From Ottowia oryzae (GTDB taxonomy: Bacteria > Pseudomonadota > Gammaproteobacteria > Burkholderiales > Burkholderiaceae_C), in the NCBI RefSeq assembly GCF_003008535.1, contig NZ_CP027666.1, positions 930,001-994,000 of the forward strand: a DNA stretch of 64,000 bases, written 5' to 3'. How positions within the stretch are numbered: position 1 is the first letter of the stretch; every line of letters begins with the position of its first letter. Shown piece by piece: positions 1 through 8,497 of the stretch. A program made the translations under genes and the position numbers. A model generated the notes under the pieces. It had not been told where the DNA came from. It was given only the letters and a program-made list of their open reading frames with translations, and did no database searches.

Positions 1-780
1 GGCGCGGGCAGCGACGTAATCAGCATGAAGCTGCGCGCCGAAGACAAGGGCGGCTACTACCTGCTCAACGGCACCAAGATGTGGATCACCAACGGCCCCG
101 ATGCCGACACGATGGTCGTCTACGCTAAGACCGAGCCCGAACTGGGCGCGCGCGGCGTGACCGCCTTCATCGTTGAAAAAGGCATGAAGGGCTTTTCCAC
201 CGCGCAAAAGCTGGACAAGCTGGGCATGCGCGGCAGCCACACGGGCGAGATGGTGTTCAACAACGTCGAGGTGCCTGAATCGCACATCTTGGGCGGGCTG
301 AACCAGGGCGCCAGGGTTCTGATGAGCGGCCTGGATTACGAGCGCGCCGTGCTGGCGGGCGGGCCCGTCGGCATCATGCAGGCGGTGATGGACAACGTGG
401 TGCCGTACATCCACGACCGCAAGCAATTTGGCCAGAGCATTGGCGAATTCCAGCTGGTGCAAGGCAAGGTGGCCGACATGTACACCGTGCTGCAGGCCGG
501 CCGCGCGTTTCTGTACACCATCGGCAAGAACCTGGATGCGCTGGGCGCCGAGCACGTGCGCCAGGTGCGCAAGGACTGCGCCAGCGTCATCCTGTGGACG
601 GCCGAGATGGCCACCAAGATGGCGGGTGACGGCATTCAGCTGTTTGGCGGCAACGGCTACATCAACGAATACCCGCTGGGCCGCCTGTGGCGCGACGCCA
701 AGCTGTACGAGATCGGCGCGGGCACCAGCGAGATCCGCCGCATGCTGATCGGGCGCGAGTTGTTCGCCGAAACGATGTAA
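1..780 (+). CDS. ivd: Isovaleryl-CoA dehydrogenase, C-terminal part (5' end outside window)
   Basis: FAD-dependent dehydrogenase that oxidises isovaleryl-CoA to 3-methylcrotonyl-CoA in leucine breakdown. The open frame is already running at base 1, so the N-terminal third is missing; 259 residues are visible. The first residues (GAGSDVISMKL) match the acyl-CoA dehydrogenase middle domain, followed by KMWITNGPDAD. The segment LDYERAVLAGGP places the catalytic glutamate (codon 340-342) in the helix position used by isovaleryl-CoA dehydrogenases rather than the C-terminal YEG position of short-chain enzymes. The end, GTSEIRRMLIGREL, is typical of the family. The rest of a leucine (liu) cluster would be expected to the left. 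The isovaleryl assignment rests on glutamate position and motif similarity. Confidence 0.9.
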   Translation, partial: GAGSDVISMKLRAEDKGGYYLLNGTKMWITNGPDADTMVVYAKTEPELGARGVTAFIVEKGMKGFSTAQKLDKLGMRGSHTGEMVFNNVEVPESHILGGLNQGARVLMSGLDYERAVLAGGPVGIMQAVMDNVVPYIHDRKQFGQSIGEFQLVQGKVADMYTVLQAGRAFLYTIGKNLDALGAEHVRQVRKDCASVILWTAEMATKMAGDGIQLFGGNGYINEYPLGRLWRDAKLYEIGAGTSEIRRMLIGRELFAETM

Positions 781-798
781 GCCGCGTGCCCACGCGGC
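781..798 (+). terminator. Hairpin after ivd, possible terminator
   Basis: GCCGCGTG and CACGCGGC form a GC-rich hairpin starting at the first base after the ivd stop codon. There is no run of T after it, so it is a weak candidate for an intrinsic terminator and could instead protect the 3' end of the message. Confidence 0.3.
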
Positions 799-979
799 GC
801 GCTCTCAACCGACTCGTGCGCGCAACCAACGCGCACCCACGCCGATGCCTACAGCGCCTCTATACGCCGCCGGTGTACTCCATCGGCGAGTCAGCGCCGG
901 TGATTGACCGCGCGGCCACAGGGGCTGTGCGCCCTGTGGCTGCATACTGCCCGTTTCCAGATTCACTGACGCCTTCTTC

Positions 980-1681
980 ATGTCCTCATCGCTGCAGCAC
1001 CTCATCGACGCCAACCACGCCTGGGCGGAAAAGGTTGAGCACGAAAACCCCGGCTTCTTCAAGACCCTGGCCGCCCAGCAGACGCCCGACTATCTGTGGA
1101 TCGGCTGCTCTGACAGCCGCGTGCCCGCCAACCAGGTCATCGGGCTAGCGCCGGGTGAAGTGTTCGTGCACCGCAACGTGGCCAACGTGGTGGTGCCGTC
1201 CGATCTGAATGCGCTGTCCGTCATCCAGTTCGCCGTGGATGTGCTCAAGGTCAAGCACATCATGGTGGTCGGCCACTATGGTTGCGGTGGTGTGCTGGCC
1301 GTGCTGCATGAAAAGCGCGTGGGCCTGGCCGACAACTGGCTGCGCCACGTCAACGACGTGAAGATGCGCCACCGTGGCCGCCTGATGCACCTGTGCGGCG
1401 GCGAGCAGGAAGACGCGCTGTGCGAGATGAACGCCATCGAGCAGGTGGGCCACGTGGCGCAATCCACCGTTGTGCAAGACGCCTGGGCGCGCGGCCAGCC
1501 GCTGTCGGTGCATGGCTGGTGCTATGGCCTGAAAGACGGCAAGGTGAAGGATCTGCAGGTCACCATGTCGCGGCCCGAACATGTGGTGGATGTGTACCGC
1601 GCCGCCATCAAGCGCTACCCACGGTCGGCCAGTTTCGTGGCTGAGCTGGACGACACCGACGCCCAGCAGGACGAACAATAG
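980..1681 (+). CDS. can: Beta-class carbonic anhydrase
   Basis: Cytoplasmic zinc enzyme that interconverts CO2 and bicarbonate, supplying bicarbonate for carboxylases. The protein has 233 residues. The zinc ligands are visible: Cys43 in IGCSDSR, His99 and Cys102 in VVGHYGCGGV, with the Asp45-Arg47 dyad that gates the metal. Length and motifs match the E. coli Can type. The aceK start follows two bases after the stop, so the two are probably co-transcribed. In a region of acyl-CoA catabolism the bicarbonate could serve biotin carboxylases of leucine breakdown, but that link is inference. Confidence 0.96.
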   Translation: MSSSLQHLIDANHAWAEKVEHENPGFFKTLAAQQTPDYLWIGCSDSRVPANQVIGLAPGEVFVHRNVANVVVPSDLNALSVIQFAVDVLKVKHIMVVGHYGCGGVLAVLHEKRVGLADNWLRHVNDVKMRHRGRLMHLCGGEQEDALCEMNAIEQVGHVAQSTVVQDAWARGQPLSVHGWCYGLKDGKVKDLQVTMSRPEHVVDVYRAAIKRYPRSASFVAELDDTDAQQDEQ

Positions 1682-1683
1682 GC

Positions 1684-3588
1684 ATGCCCTTGAACGCCGT
1701 CGCCCCTTCGCTGGCAAGCGACATGGCGCAAGCCATGATCGACGGCTTCAACCGCCATTACCGGCTGTTTCGCACCGAATCGGCCCGCGCCAAGCACCGC
1801 TTTGAAACCTGCGACTGGGCCGCGCAGCAGCGCGCCCAGCGCGAACGCATCGAGTTCTACGACCTGCGCGTGCGCGAATGCCAGCGCCGCCTTGAGCGTG
1901 AATTTAAGGCCGCGCAGCAACCGATGGAAGTCTGGCAGCAGGCCAAGCTGTTCTATATCGGCCTGCTGGTGCAACACAAGCAGCCTGAGCTGGCCGAAAC
2001 GTTCTTCAACTCGGTCACCACCAAGATCCTGCACCGCAGCTACTTCCAGAACGACTTCATCTTCGTGCGCCCCGCCATCAGCACGGAATACCTGGAAACC
2101 GACGACGCCGCGGCCAACCCCACCTTTCGCTCGTTCTACCCGCGCCTGGATGCGCTCGAAACCAGCTTGCGCGACATCCTGTTGTCGTACGGTCTGCGCG
2201 GACGCTTTGAAGACCTGGGCCGCGACGCCCAGCGCGTGGCCGACGCGCTGCGGCGCGAGCTGGCGGCCGACCGGCAGCGCCCCAACTTCCAGATCCAGGT
2301 GCTGGCCAGCCTGTTCTACCGCAACAAAGGCGCGTACCTGGTCGGCAAGCTGATCAATGGCTTCAAGGAAGTGCCCTTCGCGCTGCCCATCCTGCACCGC
2401 GCGCCCGGCGTGCTGTATGTGGACGCCGCGCTGTTTGGCGAGGAAGACCTGCTGATCCTGTTCAGCTTCTCGCGCGCCTATTTCATGGTGGACATGGAAA
2501 TTCCGTCTGCCTATGTGCAGTTCCTGCGCAGCCTGATGCCGCGCAAGCCGCGCGCCGAGATCTACAACGCCCTGGGTCTGGCCAAGCAGGGCAAGAACCT
2601 GTTCTACCGCGACCTGCTCTGGCACCTGCGCCACAGCAGCGACCCATTTCGCATTGCGCCCGGCATCAAGGGCATGGTCATGCTGGTGTTCGACATGCCC
2701 AGCTTTCCGTACGTGTTCAAGGTCATCAAAGACCACTACCCCGCGCCCAAAGACACCTCGCGCGAGCAGATTCGCGGCAAGTACCAGCTGGTCAAGCGGC
2801 ACGACCGCGTGGGCCGCATGGCCGACACCATGGAGTTTTCCATGCTGGCCTTCCCGCGTGAGCGCTTTACCGACGAGCTGATTGCCGAGATCGAACAGCA
2901 CGCGCCCAGCCAGCTGGAGATTTCAGACCGCGACGGTGACGGCCAGGTCGAAGTCATCATCGCCCACGCCTACATCGAGCGGCGCATGATCCCGCTCAAC
3001 CTGTACCTGCAGGAAGCCTTCGACGCGGGCGAGGGCGACGCCGCCGCCAATGCGCAGCTGGAGCACGCCGTCATCGAATACGGCAACGCCATCAAGGACC
3101 TGGTGGCCGCCAACATCTTCCCGGGCGACATGCTGTGGAAGAACTTCGGCGTCACCCGCCATGGCAAGGTGGTGTTCTACGACTACGACGAGATCGAATA
3201 CATCACCGACTGCAACTTCCGCGCCGTGCCCGCGCCGCGCAACGAAGAAGACGAGATGAGCGGCGAAATCTGGTACAGCGTCGCCCGAAACGACGTATTC
3301 CCCGAAACCTTCGGCCCCTTCCTGCTGGGCAACCCCCGCGTGCGCCAGGCCTTCATGCGCCACCACGCCGACTTGCTGGACCCGGCCTTCTGGCAGCAGA
3401 CGCAGCAGCGCATACGGCAAGGCGAGGTGATCGATTTCTATCCCTACGGCACGCACCGGCGTTTTGACGTGAACGGCGGTGTGGCAGGCCTCGGCGAACT
3501 GGCCGACCCGGCTGCGGCCGACGGAGAGACGCCGGCTGATCAGCCGGATACGAGTGCGCCGGCGACGGCGGTGGAGCCGTCAGAATGA
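1684..3588 (+). CDS. aceK: Isocitrate dehydrogenase kinase/phosphatase
   Basis: Bifunctional enzyme that phosphorylates isocitrate dehydrogenase and removes the phosphate, setting the split between TCA cycle and glyoxylate shunt during growth on acetate or fatty acids. The 634-residue length is close to the usual 570-610. The N-terminal half is the AceK regulatory domain. The kinase half begins near residue 325 with the nucleotide loop APGIKGMVM, then VFKVIKD with the conserved lysine; near 478-500 lie GDMLWKNFGV and FYDYDEIEY, the catalytic and metal-binding acidic residues. No aceA or aceB lies beside it, so it is separated from the classical ace operon. Its place among acyl-CoA dehydrogenase and thiolase genes fits use of acetyl-CoA. 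Confidence 0.97.
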   Translation: MPLNAVAPSLASDMAQAMIDGFNRHYRLFRTESARAKHRFETCDWAAQQRAQRERIEFYDLRVRECQRRLEREFKAAQQPMEVWQQAKLFYIGLLVQHKQPELAETFFNSVTTKILHRSYFQNDFIFVRPAISTEYLETDDAAANPTFRSFYPRLDALETSLRDILLSYGLRGRFEDLGRDAQRVADALRRELAADRQRPNFQIQVLASLFYRNKGAYLVGKLINGFKEVPFALPILHRAPGVLYVDAALFGEEDLLILFSFSRAYFMVDMEIPSAYVQFLRSLMPRKPRAEIYNALGLAKQGKNLFYRDLLWHLRHSSDPFRIAPGIKGMVMLVFDMPSFPYVFKVIKDHYPAPKDTSREQIRGKYQLVKRHDRVGRMADTMEFSMLAFPRERFTDELIAEIEQHAPSQLEISDRDGDGQVEVIIAHAYIERRMIPLNLYLQEAFDAGEGDAAANAQLEHAVIEYGNAIKDLVAANIFPGDMLWKNFGVTRHGKVVFYDYDEIEYITDCNFRAVPAPRNEEDEMSGEIWYSVARNDVFPETFGPFLLGNPRVRQAFMRHHADLLDPAFWQQTQQRIRQGEVIDFYPYGTHRRFDVNGGVAGLGELADPAAADGETPADQPDTSAPATAVEPSE

Positions 3589-3613
3589 AAGCCAAGATAG
3601 GACGCCGCTAAGA

Positions 3614-4267
3614 ATGGCTCGCAGGAAGAAGAATGGGGACGAGGGAAGCATTTGGCTGGTCATCGCTGTGGTGACGTTGCTGCTTGTCCCCATCGCGCTG
3701 GCCATCGGTCGGATCTATTTCGGTCGCAAGGTCGGGAACACCTGCGCAAGACTCGAGGGCGGGGAAAACTGCTTTGCGTTGAGCGAGGACGAGTCCATCG
3801 AGCTCAAATATAAGAAGGCCGAGCTTCATCGAATCACCAACCTGCTTCGCGCGGCGATGCAAAGAGGTGCTGACGCTAGTCTCGCGGTCAACAAGGACGG
3901 GTCGTTCTCGGCTCGGAGCAATCTGGGTAAATCTATCCGCGCCCTCGTGGGGAAGTACGAGCCTCTTCAGGCGTCGCTGGCTTCGGACGTGGACGAACTG
4001 GGGGAGCTTCCCCTGGCACGGTGGGAGTCCTTCAGGTCTGCTGTTCGGCAACAAGGTGCTTGCGAGTGGGGCTTGTGGGCGTGGGCCGTCGCTTTCGTCG
4101 GCTTTTACGGTTACGGTTGGACGAGGACTGAAGGCCCAACGGTGTGGGGCAGCCTGCTTTTCGCCGGCTTGCTGGCCGCCCTGGCCTATGTCGTCGGCTA
4201 TTTCGCTTGGGCGCAAAAGGCGCGCCAACTGGTTCCTGCGATGAACGCGTCAATGGCCACAGATTGA
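3614..4267 (+). CDS. Unknown membrane protein
   Basis: Not recognised. The chosen start ATG at 3614 gives 217 residues beginning MARRKKNGDEGS. An N-terminal membrane segment (about residues 12-34, rich in V, L, I and A) is followed by a soluble stretch of about 110 residues with many charged and helical residues, then two closely spaced C-terminal membrane segments. A possible zinc or disulphide pair is seen in NTCARLEGGENC. Base composition by eye is less GC-rich (near 58 percent in sampled lines) than aceK on the left and the thiolase on the right. It starts 25 bases after aceK and ends 18 bases before the thiolase start. A recent acquisition is possible. Confidence 0.6.
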   Translation: MARRKKNGDEGSIWLVIAVVTLLLVPIALAIGRIYFGRKVGNTCARLEGGENCFALSEDESIELKYKKAELHRITNLLRAAMQRGADASLAVNKDGSFSARSNLGKSIRALVGKYEPLQASLASDVDELGELPLARWESFRSAVRQQGACEWGLWAWAVAFVGFYGYGWTRTEGPTVWGSLLFAGLLAALAYVVGYFAWAQKARQLVPAMNASMATD

Positions 4268-4285
4268 TTCACTAGGAGAATGCGA

Positions 4286-5467
4286 ATGTCAGACCCCATC
4301 GTCATCGTTTCCGCCGCCCGCACCCCCATGGGCGCGTTCCAGGGCGACTTTGCCAACCTGGCCGCGCACGACCTGGGTGGCGTCGCCATCAAGGCGGCCG
4401 TGGAGCGCGCCGGCATTGCGCCCGAGTTGGTGACCGAGGTGCTGTTCGGCAACTGCTTGCTGGCGGGCCAGGGCCAGGCGCCGGCGCGGCAGGCGGCGTT
4501 CAAGGGCGGGCTGGCCAAGTCGGCGGGTGCGGTCACGCTCAGCAAGATGTGCGGCTCGGGCATGCGCGCGGCGATGTTCGCGCACGACATGCTGGTGGCG
4601 GGCAGCCACGACGTGCTGGTGGCCGGCGGCATGGAAAGCATGACCGGCGCGCCCTACCTGCTGCAAAAGGCGCGCGGCGGCTACCGCCTGGGGCACGACC
4701 GCATCTTTGACCACATGATGCTCGACGGCCTGGAAGACGCTTACGAGCCCGGCCGCAGCATGGGCACCTTTGGCGAAGACTGCGCCGCCAAGTACCACTT
4801 CACCCGAGAGCAACAAGACAACTTCGCGGTAGCCAGCGTGCAGCGTGCGCAGGCAGCTACGAATAACGGAGCGTTCAAGGATGAGATCGCCCCCGTCACG
4901 GTGAAAGACCGCAAGGGCGAGCGCGTGGTCAGCACAGACGAAGGCCCGGGCAAGATCAATGTGGACAAGATTCCCACGCTCAAGCCCGCGTTCAAGAAAG
5001 ACGGCACGGTCACGGCGGCCAGCAGCTCCAGCATCAACGACGGCGCCGCCGCCATGGTGCTGATGCGCGAAAGCACGGCGCAGAAGCTGGGCGTGCAGCC
5101 GCTGGCGCGCATCGTCAGCCACGCCACGCACGCGCAAGAGCCGGAATGGTTCAGCACCGCGCCCATCGGCGCGACCGAAAAGGCGTTGGCCAAGGCGGGC
5201 TGGCAGGTGGGCGACGTGGACCTGTGGGAAATCAACGAAGCCTTTGCCGTGGTGCCCATGGCGCTGATGCACGATCTGAAGGTGCCGCACGACAAGGTGA
5301 ACGTGAACGGCGGCGCCTGCGCGCTGGGCCACCCCATCGGCGCCAGCGGCGCGCGCATTCTCGTCACGCTGCTGTACGCGCTGAAGAACCGGGGCCTCAA
5401 GAAAGGCCTGGCCACGCTGTGCATCGGAGGCGGCGAGGCGACGGCGATGGCGGTTGAGTTGCTCTGA
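4286..5467 (+). CDS. Acetyl-CoA C-acetyltransferase (thiolase)
   Basis: Condenses two acetyl-CoA to acetoacetyl-CoA or runs the reverse cleavage. The protein has 393 residues. The nucleophile is Cys89 in SKMCGSGM; His349 sits in GHPIGASGAR and the second catalytic cysteine, Cys379, in CIGGGEA. These positions match the biosynthetic thiolases of the Zoogloea PhaA type. ATG 4286 is preferred over ATG 4280 because AGGAG at 4274-4278 is spaced correctly only for the former. Likely roles are the last step of leucine or acetoacetate catabolism or the first step of polyhydroxybutyrate synthesis; no phaB or phaC is nearby, so the choice is open. Confidence 0.93.
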   Translation: MSDPIVIVSAARTPMGAFQGDFANLAAHDLGGVAIKAAVERAGIAPELVTEVLFGNCLLAGQGQAPARQAAFKGGLAKSAGAVTLSKMCGSGMRAAMFAHDMLVAGSHDVLVAGGMESMTGAPYLLQKARGGYRLGHDRIFDHMMLDGLEDAYEPGRSMGTFGEDCAAKYHFTREQQDNFAVASVQRAQAATNNGAFKDEIAPVTVKDRKGERVVSTDEGPGKINVDKIPTLKPAFKKDGTVTAASSSSINDGAAAMVLMRESTAQKLGVQPLARIVSHATHAQEPEWFSTAPIGATEKALAKAGWQVGDVDLWEINEAFAVVPMALMHDLKVPHDKVNVNGGACALGHPIGASGARILVTLLYALKNRGLKKGLATLCIGGGEATAMAVELL

Positions 5468-5526
5468 TTTGAATAGCTGCTGGCGCTGGCCACACCAGCG
5501 CCGCAGGCCGATTTGGCTTGAAAAGA
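5467..5526 (+). repeat. Dispersed palindromic repeat, family 1, copy 1
   Basis: Intergenic copy with the core AATAGCTGCTGGCGC, a spacer, then CCAGCGCC and the tail CCGATTTGGCTTGAAAAG. It starts directly at the thiolase stop codon and ends just before the next start codon. Confidence 0.75.
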
Positions 5527-5533
5527 GGTTGCC

Positions 5534-6164
5534 ATGATCGAATCCGTTGAAGCCTTGCGCCAGCTGTACCCGCAGGCATCGGCCCGCTCGCGCGCCAAGC
5601 AGCTGGACCGGCTGGACGAGGCCATGCGCCGCTTCGTCGCGCACGCGCCGCTGTGCGTGCTGGCCAGCGCGGGCGCGGCCGGCGGCCTGCTGGACGCATC
5701 GCCGCGCGGCGGCCCGCCGGGCTTTGTGCAGGTGGCGGATGAACGCACGCTGCTGATCCCCGACGCCACCGGCAACAACCGCCTGGACACGCTGGAAAAC
5801 CTGGTGGCCGACCCGCGCATCGGCGTGCTGTTTCTGGTGCCCGGCGTGGACGAGGTGTTTCGCGTGAATGGCACGGCGCGCCTGCGCGATGAAGCGGCGT
5901 TCACCCAGCGCTTTGCCGCGCCCGGCGCCACGCGCCTGCCCGCCCTGGTGATTGAGGTGCAGGTGCAAGAGGCCTACCTGCACTGCCCCAAGGCGCTGAT
6001 GCGTGCGCAGGTGTGGAACCCAACCGCGCGCGTGGCGCCGGGCACCTTCCCCAGCAAGCATGAACGCGATGCTGAAAAGCCAGCTGGGCAGCGCCATCGT
6101 CACCGAAACCGACGAAGAGGCCGCAGCGCGCTACCGCACGCAGCTGGCGGCCGAAGGTTTGTGA
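5534..6164 (+). pseudogene. Pyridoxamine-phosphate-oxidase-like FMN-binding protein, 3' end frameshifted
   Basis: The first 173 residues form a good FMN-binding split-barrel protein of the pyridoxamine 5'-phosphate oxidase superfamily (the group often named MSMEG_1061): LDASPRGGPPGFV, then DATGNNRLDTLENL and LHCPKALMRAQVW. After TFPS (codon 6053) the reading frame turns into arginine-rich nonsense ending at 6199. In the next frame the expected C-terminus continues at ATG 6060 (MNAMLKSQLG ... RYRTQLAAEGL) to a stop at 6162-6164. The break is explained exactly by a 4-base tandem duplication, AGCA AGCA, at 6053-6060. It is either a real frameshift or a sequencing error. Function of the family is uncertain. 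Confidence 0.75.
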
Positions 6165-6212
6165 CCGGGCTGGCGCGCTGTGTGCCGTTTGCGCTCTGAG
6201 ACCCGATCCCAT

Positions 6213-6274
6213 GAAATAAAACAGCCGCTGGCGCAGGTGCATAGAGCGCCAGCAGCTCACTATTCAATAGCAAA
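6213..6274 (-). repeat. Dispersed palindromic repeat, family 1, copy 2
   Basis: Core CCGCTGGCGC, spacer, GCGCCAGCAGCT and the flank CACTATTCAATAGC, with the tail at the left (CCCATGAAATAAAA). Lies between the frameshifted FMN-binding gene and the SDR gene. Confidence 0.7.
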
Positions 6275-6355
6275 TCGCCTGAAGACCCGGCTACGGAATC
6301 CGTCAACGCGCCGCCTCACCCGGCGCGGCCTCGCCCAACACTCCCCAAACCCACC

Positions 6356-7027
6356 ATGAGCACTACCTTGATCATTGCCGCCTCGCGCGGTATCGGCCTG
6401 GAACTGGCGCGCCAGGCCATCGACGCGGGCGAACGCGTCATCGCCACCGCGCGCAGTGAGACGGCGCTGGCGCAGTTGCGCGAGCTGGGCGCCCAGGCCC
6501 TGCGGCTGGACGTGGCCGACGTGGCCAGCGTGAGCGGGCTGGCCTGGCAGCTGGATGGCGAGAAGATCGACACCGCCTGGTACGTGGCCGGCGTGATCTG
6601 CAGCCGCGCCAACGCTACCCAGCCGCCCACGCGCGAGCAGTTCGACAGCGTGATGCACACCAACGTGCTGGGGGCCATGCAGGTCATTCCGCAGGTGGTG
6701 CCGCTGGTGGAATCGGCGGGCGGGCGCATGGCCTTCATCTCCAGCGCGATGGGTTTGATTGGCGAGGTGGGCAGCTCGGGCGCGTGGCTTTACCGCGTGA
6801 GCAAGGCCGCGTTGAACATGGCGGTGAAGTCTGCCCAGGCCAGCTACCCCGGCGCCACGCTGGTGTGTCTGCACCCTGGCTGGGTGCAGACCGACATGGG
6901 CGGCAGCAGCGCGCCCGTCACCGCGGTACAAAGCGCCGCTGGCATGCGCCGCGTGATGGCGGCCGTCACGCCGCAGGACCAGGGCGCGTTTTTCTCGTAC
7001 GACGGACAGCGCGCGTCAACATGGTGA
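6356..7027 (+). CDS. Short-chain dehydrogenase/reductase
   Basis: Soluble NAD(P)-dependent oxidoreductase, 223 residues. The N-terminal Rossmann motif AASRGIGLELA departs slightly from the usual TGxxxGIG, and the active-site pair is Tyr146 and Lys150 in WLYRVSKAALNM. The end, FFSYDGQRA, resembles C-factor-like SDRs, which usually finish with a similar phrase. The substrate is unknown. It stands alone between a dispersed repeat and the M20 peptidase gene. Confidence 0.85.
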   Translation: MSTTLIIAASRGIGLELARQAIDAGERVIATARSETALAQLRELGAQALRLDVADVASVSGLAWQLDGEKIDTAWYVAGVICSRANATQPPTREQFDSVMHTNVLGAMQVIPQVVPLVESAGGRMAFISSAMGLIGEVGSSGAWLYRVSKAALNMAVKSAQASYPGATLVCLHPGWVQTDMGGSSAPVTAVQSAAGMRRVMAAVTPQDQGAFFSYDGQRASTW

Positions 7028-7132
7028 TTGGCGACGGGCGCGCTGGCGCATCAGCCCATTCGCCCAGCCCCGGCACGCGCGACACCCTGGGCTAAAGTGG
7101 TGGCATAAGTGACAGAACAAAACACGAGACAA

Positions 7133-8449
7133 ATGATGCACGCCGGATTCGCCCGCCGCATGGGCTTCGCAGCCGTTACGCTGGCCTTGCTGATGACGGG
7201 GTGCGCGCACACCGCCGGCGCGCCCGGTGGGGCGGGCATGGCGGGCATGGCGGGTGGCGCACCCGCCGCCGTGGCGCCACTCGATCAGGCCCTGATGAAC
7301 GCCGCGAAGGCAGAGCAGGCCGCCACGCTGCAAACGCTGCAGGCGCTGGTCAACATCGAAACCGGCACCGGCGATGCCGAAGGCCTGGCCGCCATGGGCG
7401 CGCTGCTGCAGCGCGAGCTGCAGGCGCTGGGCGCCACCGTCACGCGCCACCCGGCCGAGGCGGGCAAGGTGGGCGACAACATCGTCGGGCGCATCGCGGG
7501 GCGGGGCCAGCGCAAGCTGCTGCTGATCGCGCACATGGACACGGTGTACCCCCGGGGCACGCTGGCGCGGGCGCCGTTTCGGATCGACGGCGGGCGCGCC
7601 TACGGCCCTGGCATCGCCGACGACAAGAGCGGTGTGGCCGTGATCCTGCACACGCTGAAGCTGTTGAAGGCGCGCGGCTTCGACGGCTGGGGCGAAGTGG
7701 TGGTGATGTTCAACACCGATGAAGAGGGCGGCTCGTACGGGTCGCGGGCACTGATCCAGCGGCTGGCCGGCCAGGCGGACGTGGTGCTGTCGTTCGAGCC
7801 CACCACGGCGGGCGACGAGCTGCTGACCTGGGGCACGTCTGGCATCGTGTACTACAAGGTGGCCGTGCAAGGCCTGGCGGCCCACGCGGGCGCCAACCCC
7901 GAGCAGGGCGTGAACGCGCTGGTCGAAGCGGCCGACATCGTGCGGCGCACGCAGGATCTGGACGACCCCGAGCACAACCTGCGCTTCAACTGGACGCTGG
8001 GCAAGGCGGGCAGCGTGCACAACGTGGTGCCCGATCGGGCCGAGCTGCAGGCCGACATTCGCTACGCCGACAACGCCGCGCTGGAGCGCCTGCTGCGCAC
8101 GCTGGAAAGCCGCATCCAGGGCGAAAAGAAGCTGGCCAAATCGGTGATCACCATCGAGGTGACGCGCGGGCGCCCCGCTTTCACCGCCACCGCCGAGGGC
8201 CGCGCGCTGGTGGACAAGGCCATTGCCATCTACAAGGAAGCGGGCGCGGTATTGACCATCCTGCCGCGCACCACCGCCGGTACCGACGCGGCGTACGCGG
8301 CGCTGTCGGGCAAGCCGGTGCTCGAAGGCCTGGGCCTGCCGGGCTTCGGCTACCACAGCGATCGCGAGGAGTACGTGGCGATCGACGCCATCCCGCGCCG
8401 CCTGTACCTGGTGTCGCGCCTCGTCATGGATCTGTCGCAGGGCCGCTGA
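7133..8449 (+). CDS. M20 family metallopeptidase lipoprotein (glutamate carboxypeptidase-like)
   Basis: Zinc exopeptidase of the M20 family, anchored in the envelope. From ATG 7133 the protein has 438 residues with a signal peptide ending in the lipobox LLMTGC (Cys24). Metal-site motifs are visible: LIAHMDTVYP (His and Asp), GPGIADDKSG (bridging Asp), NTDEEGGSYGSR (catalytic Glu-Glu pair) and, near the end, YHSDREEY (His). The dimerisation domain lies between. It resembles the carboxypeptidase G2 group that removes C-terminal glutamate from folates or peptides; the exact substrate is not deducible. A GTG at 7109 would give a longer N-terminus, but the ATG gives a clean signal peptide. Confidence 0.88.
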   Translation: MMHAGFARRMGFAAVTLALLMTGCAHTAGAPGGAGMAGMAGGAPAAVAPLDQALMNAAKAEQAATLQTLQALVNIETGTGDAEGLAAMGALLQRELQALGATVTRHPAEAGKVGDNIVGRIAGRGQRKLLLIAHMDTVYPRGTLARAPFRIDGGRAYGPGIADDKSGVAVILHTLKLLKARGFDGWGEVVVMFNTDEEGGSYGSRALIQRLAGQADVVLSFEPTTAGDELLTWGTSGIVYYKVAVQGLAAHAGANPEQGVNALVEAADIVRRTQDLDDPEHNLRFNWTLGKAGSVHNVVPDRAELQADIRYADNAALERLLRTLESRIQGEKKLAKSVITIEVTRGRPAFTATAEGRALVDKAIAIYKEAGAVLTILPRTTAGTDAAYAALSGKPVLEGLGLPGFGYHSDREEYVAIDAIPRRLYLVSRLVMDLSQGR

Positions 8450-8497
8450 GCCCGCGCACGGATTTCATCCACCCCTAGCCAACTGCCACCCTTCACC

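Noticed and set aside
4289..6103. Long antisense open frame (about 600 residues) opposite the thiolase and FMN-binding genes
   Set aside because: His- and Arg-rich composition without domains; a shadow of high-GC coding on the plus strand.
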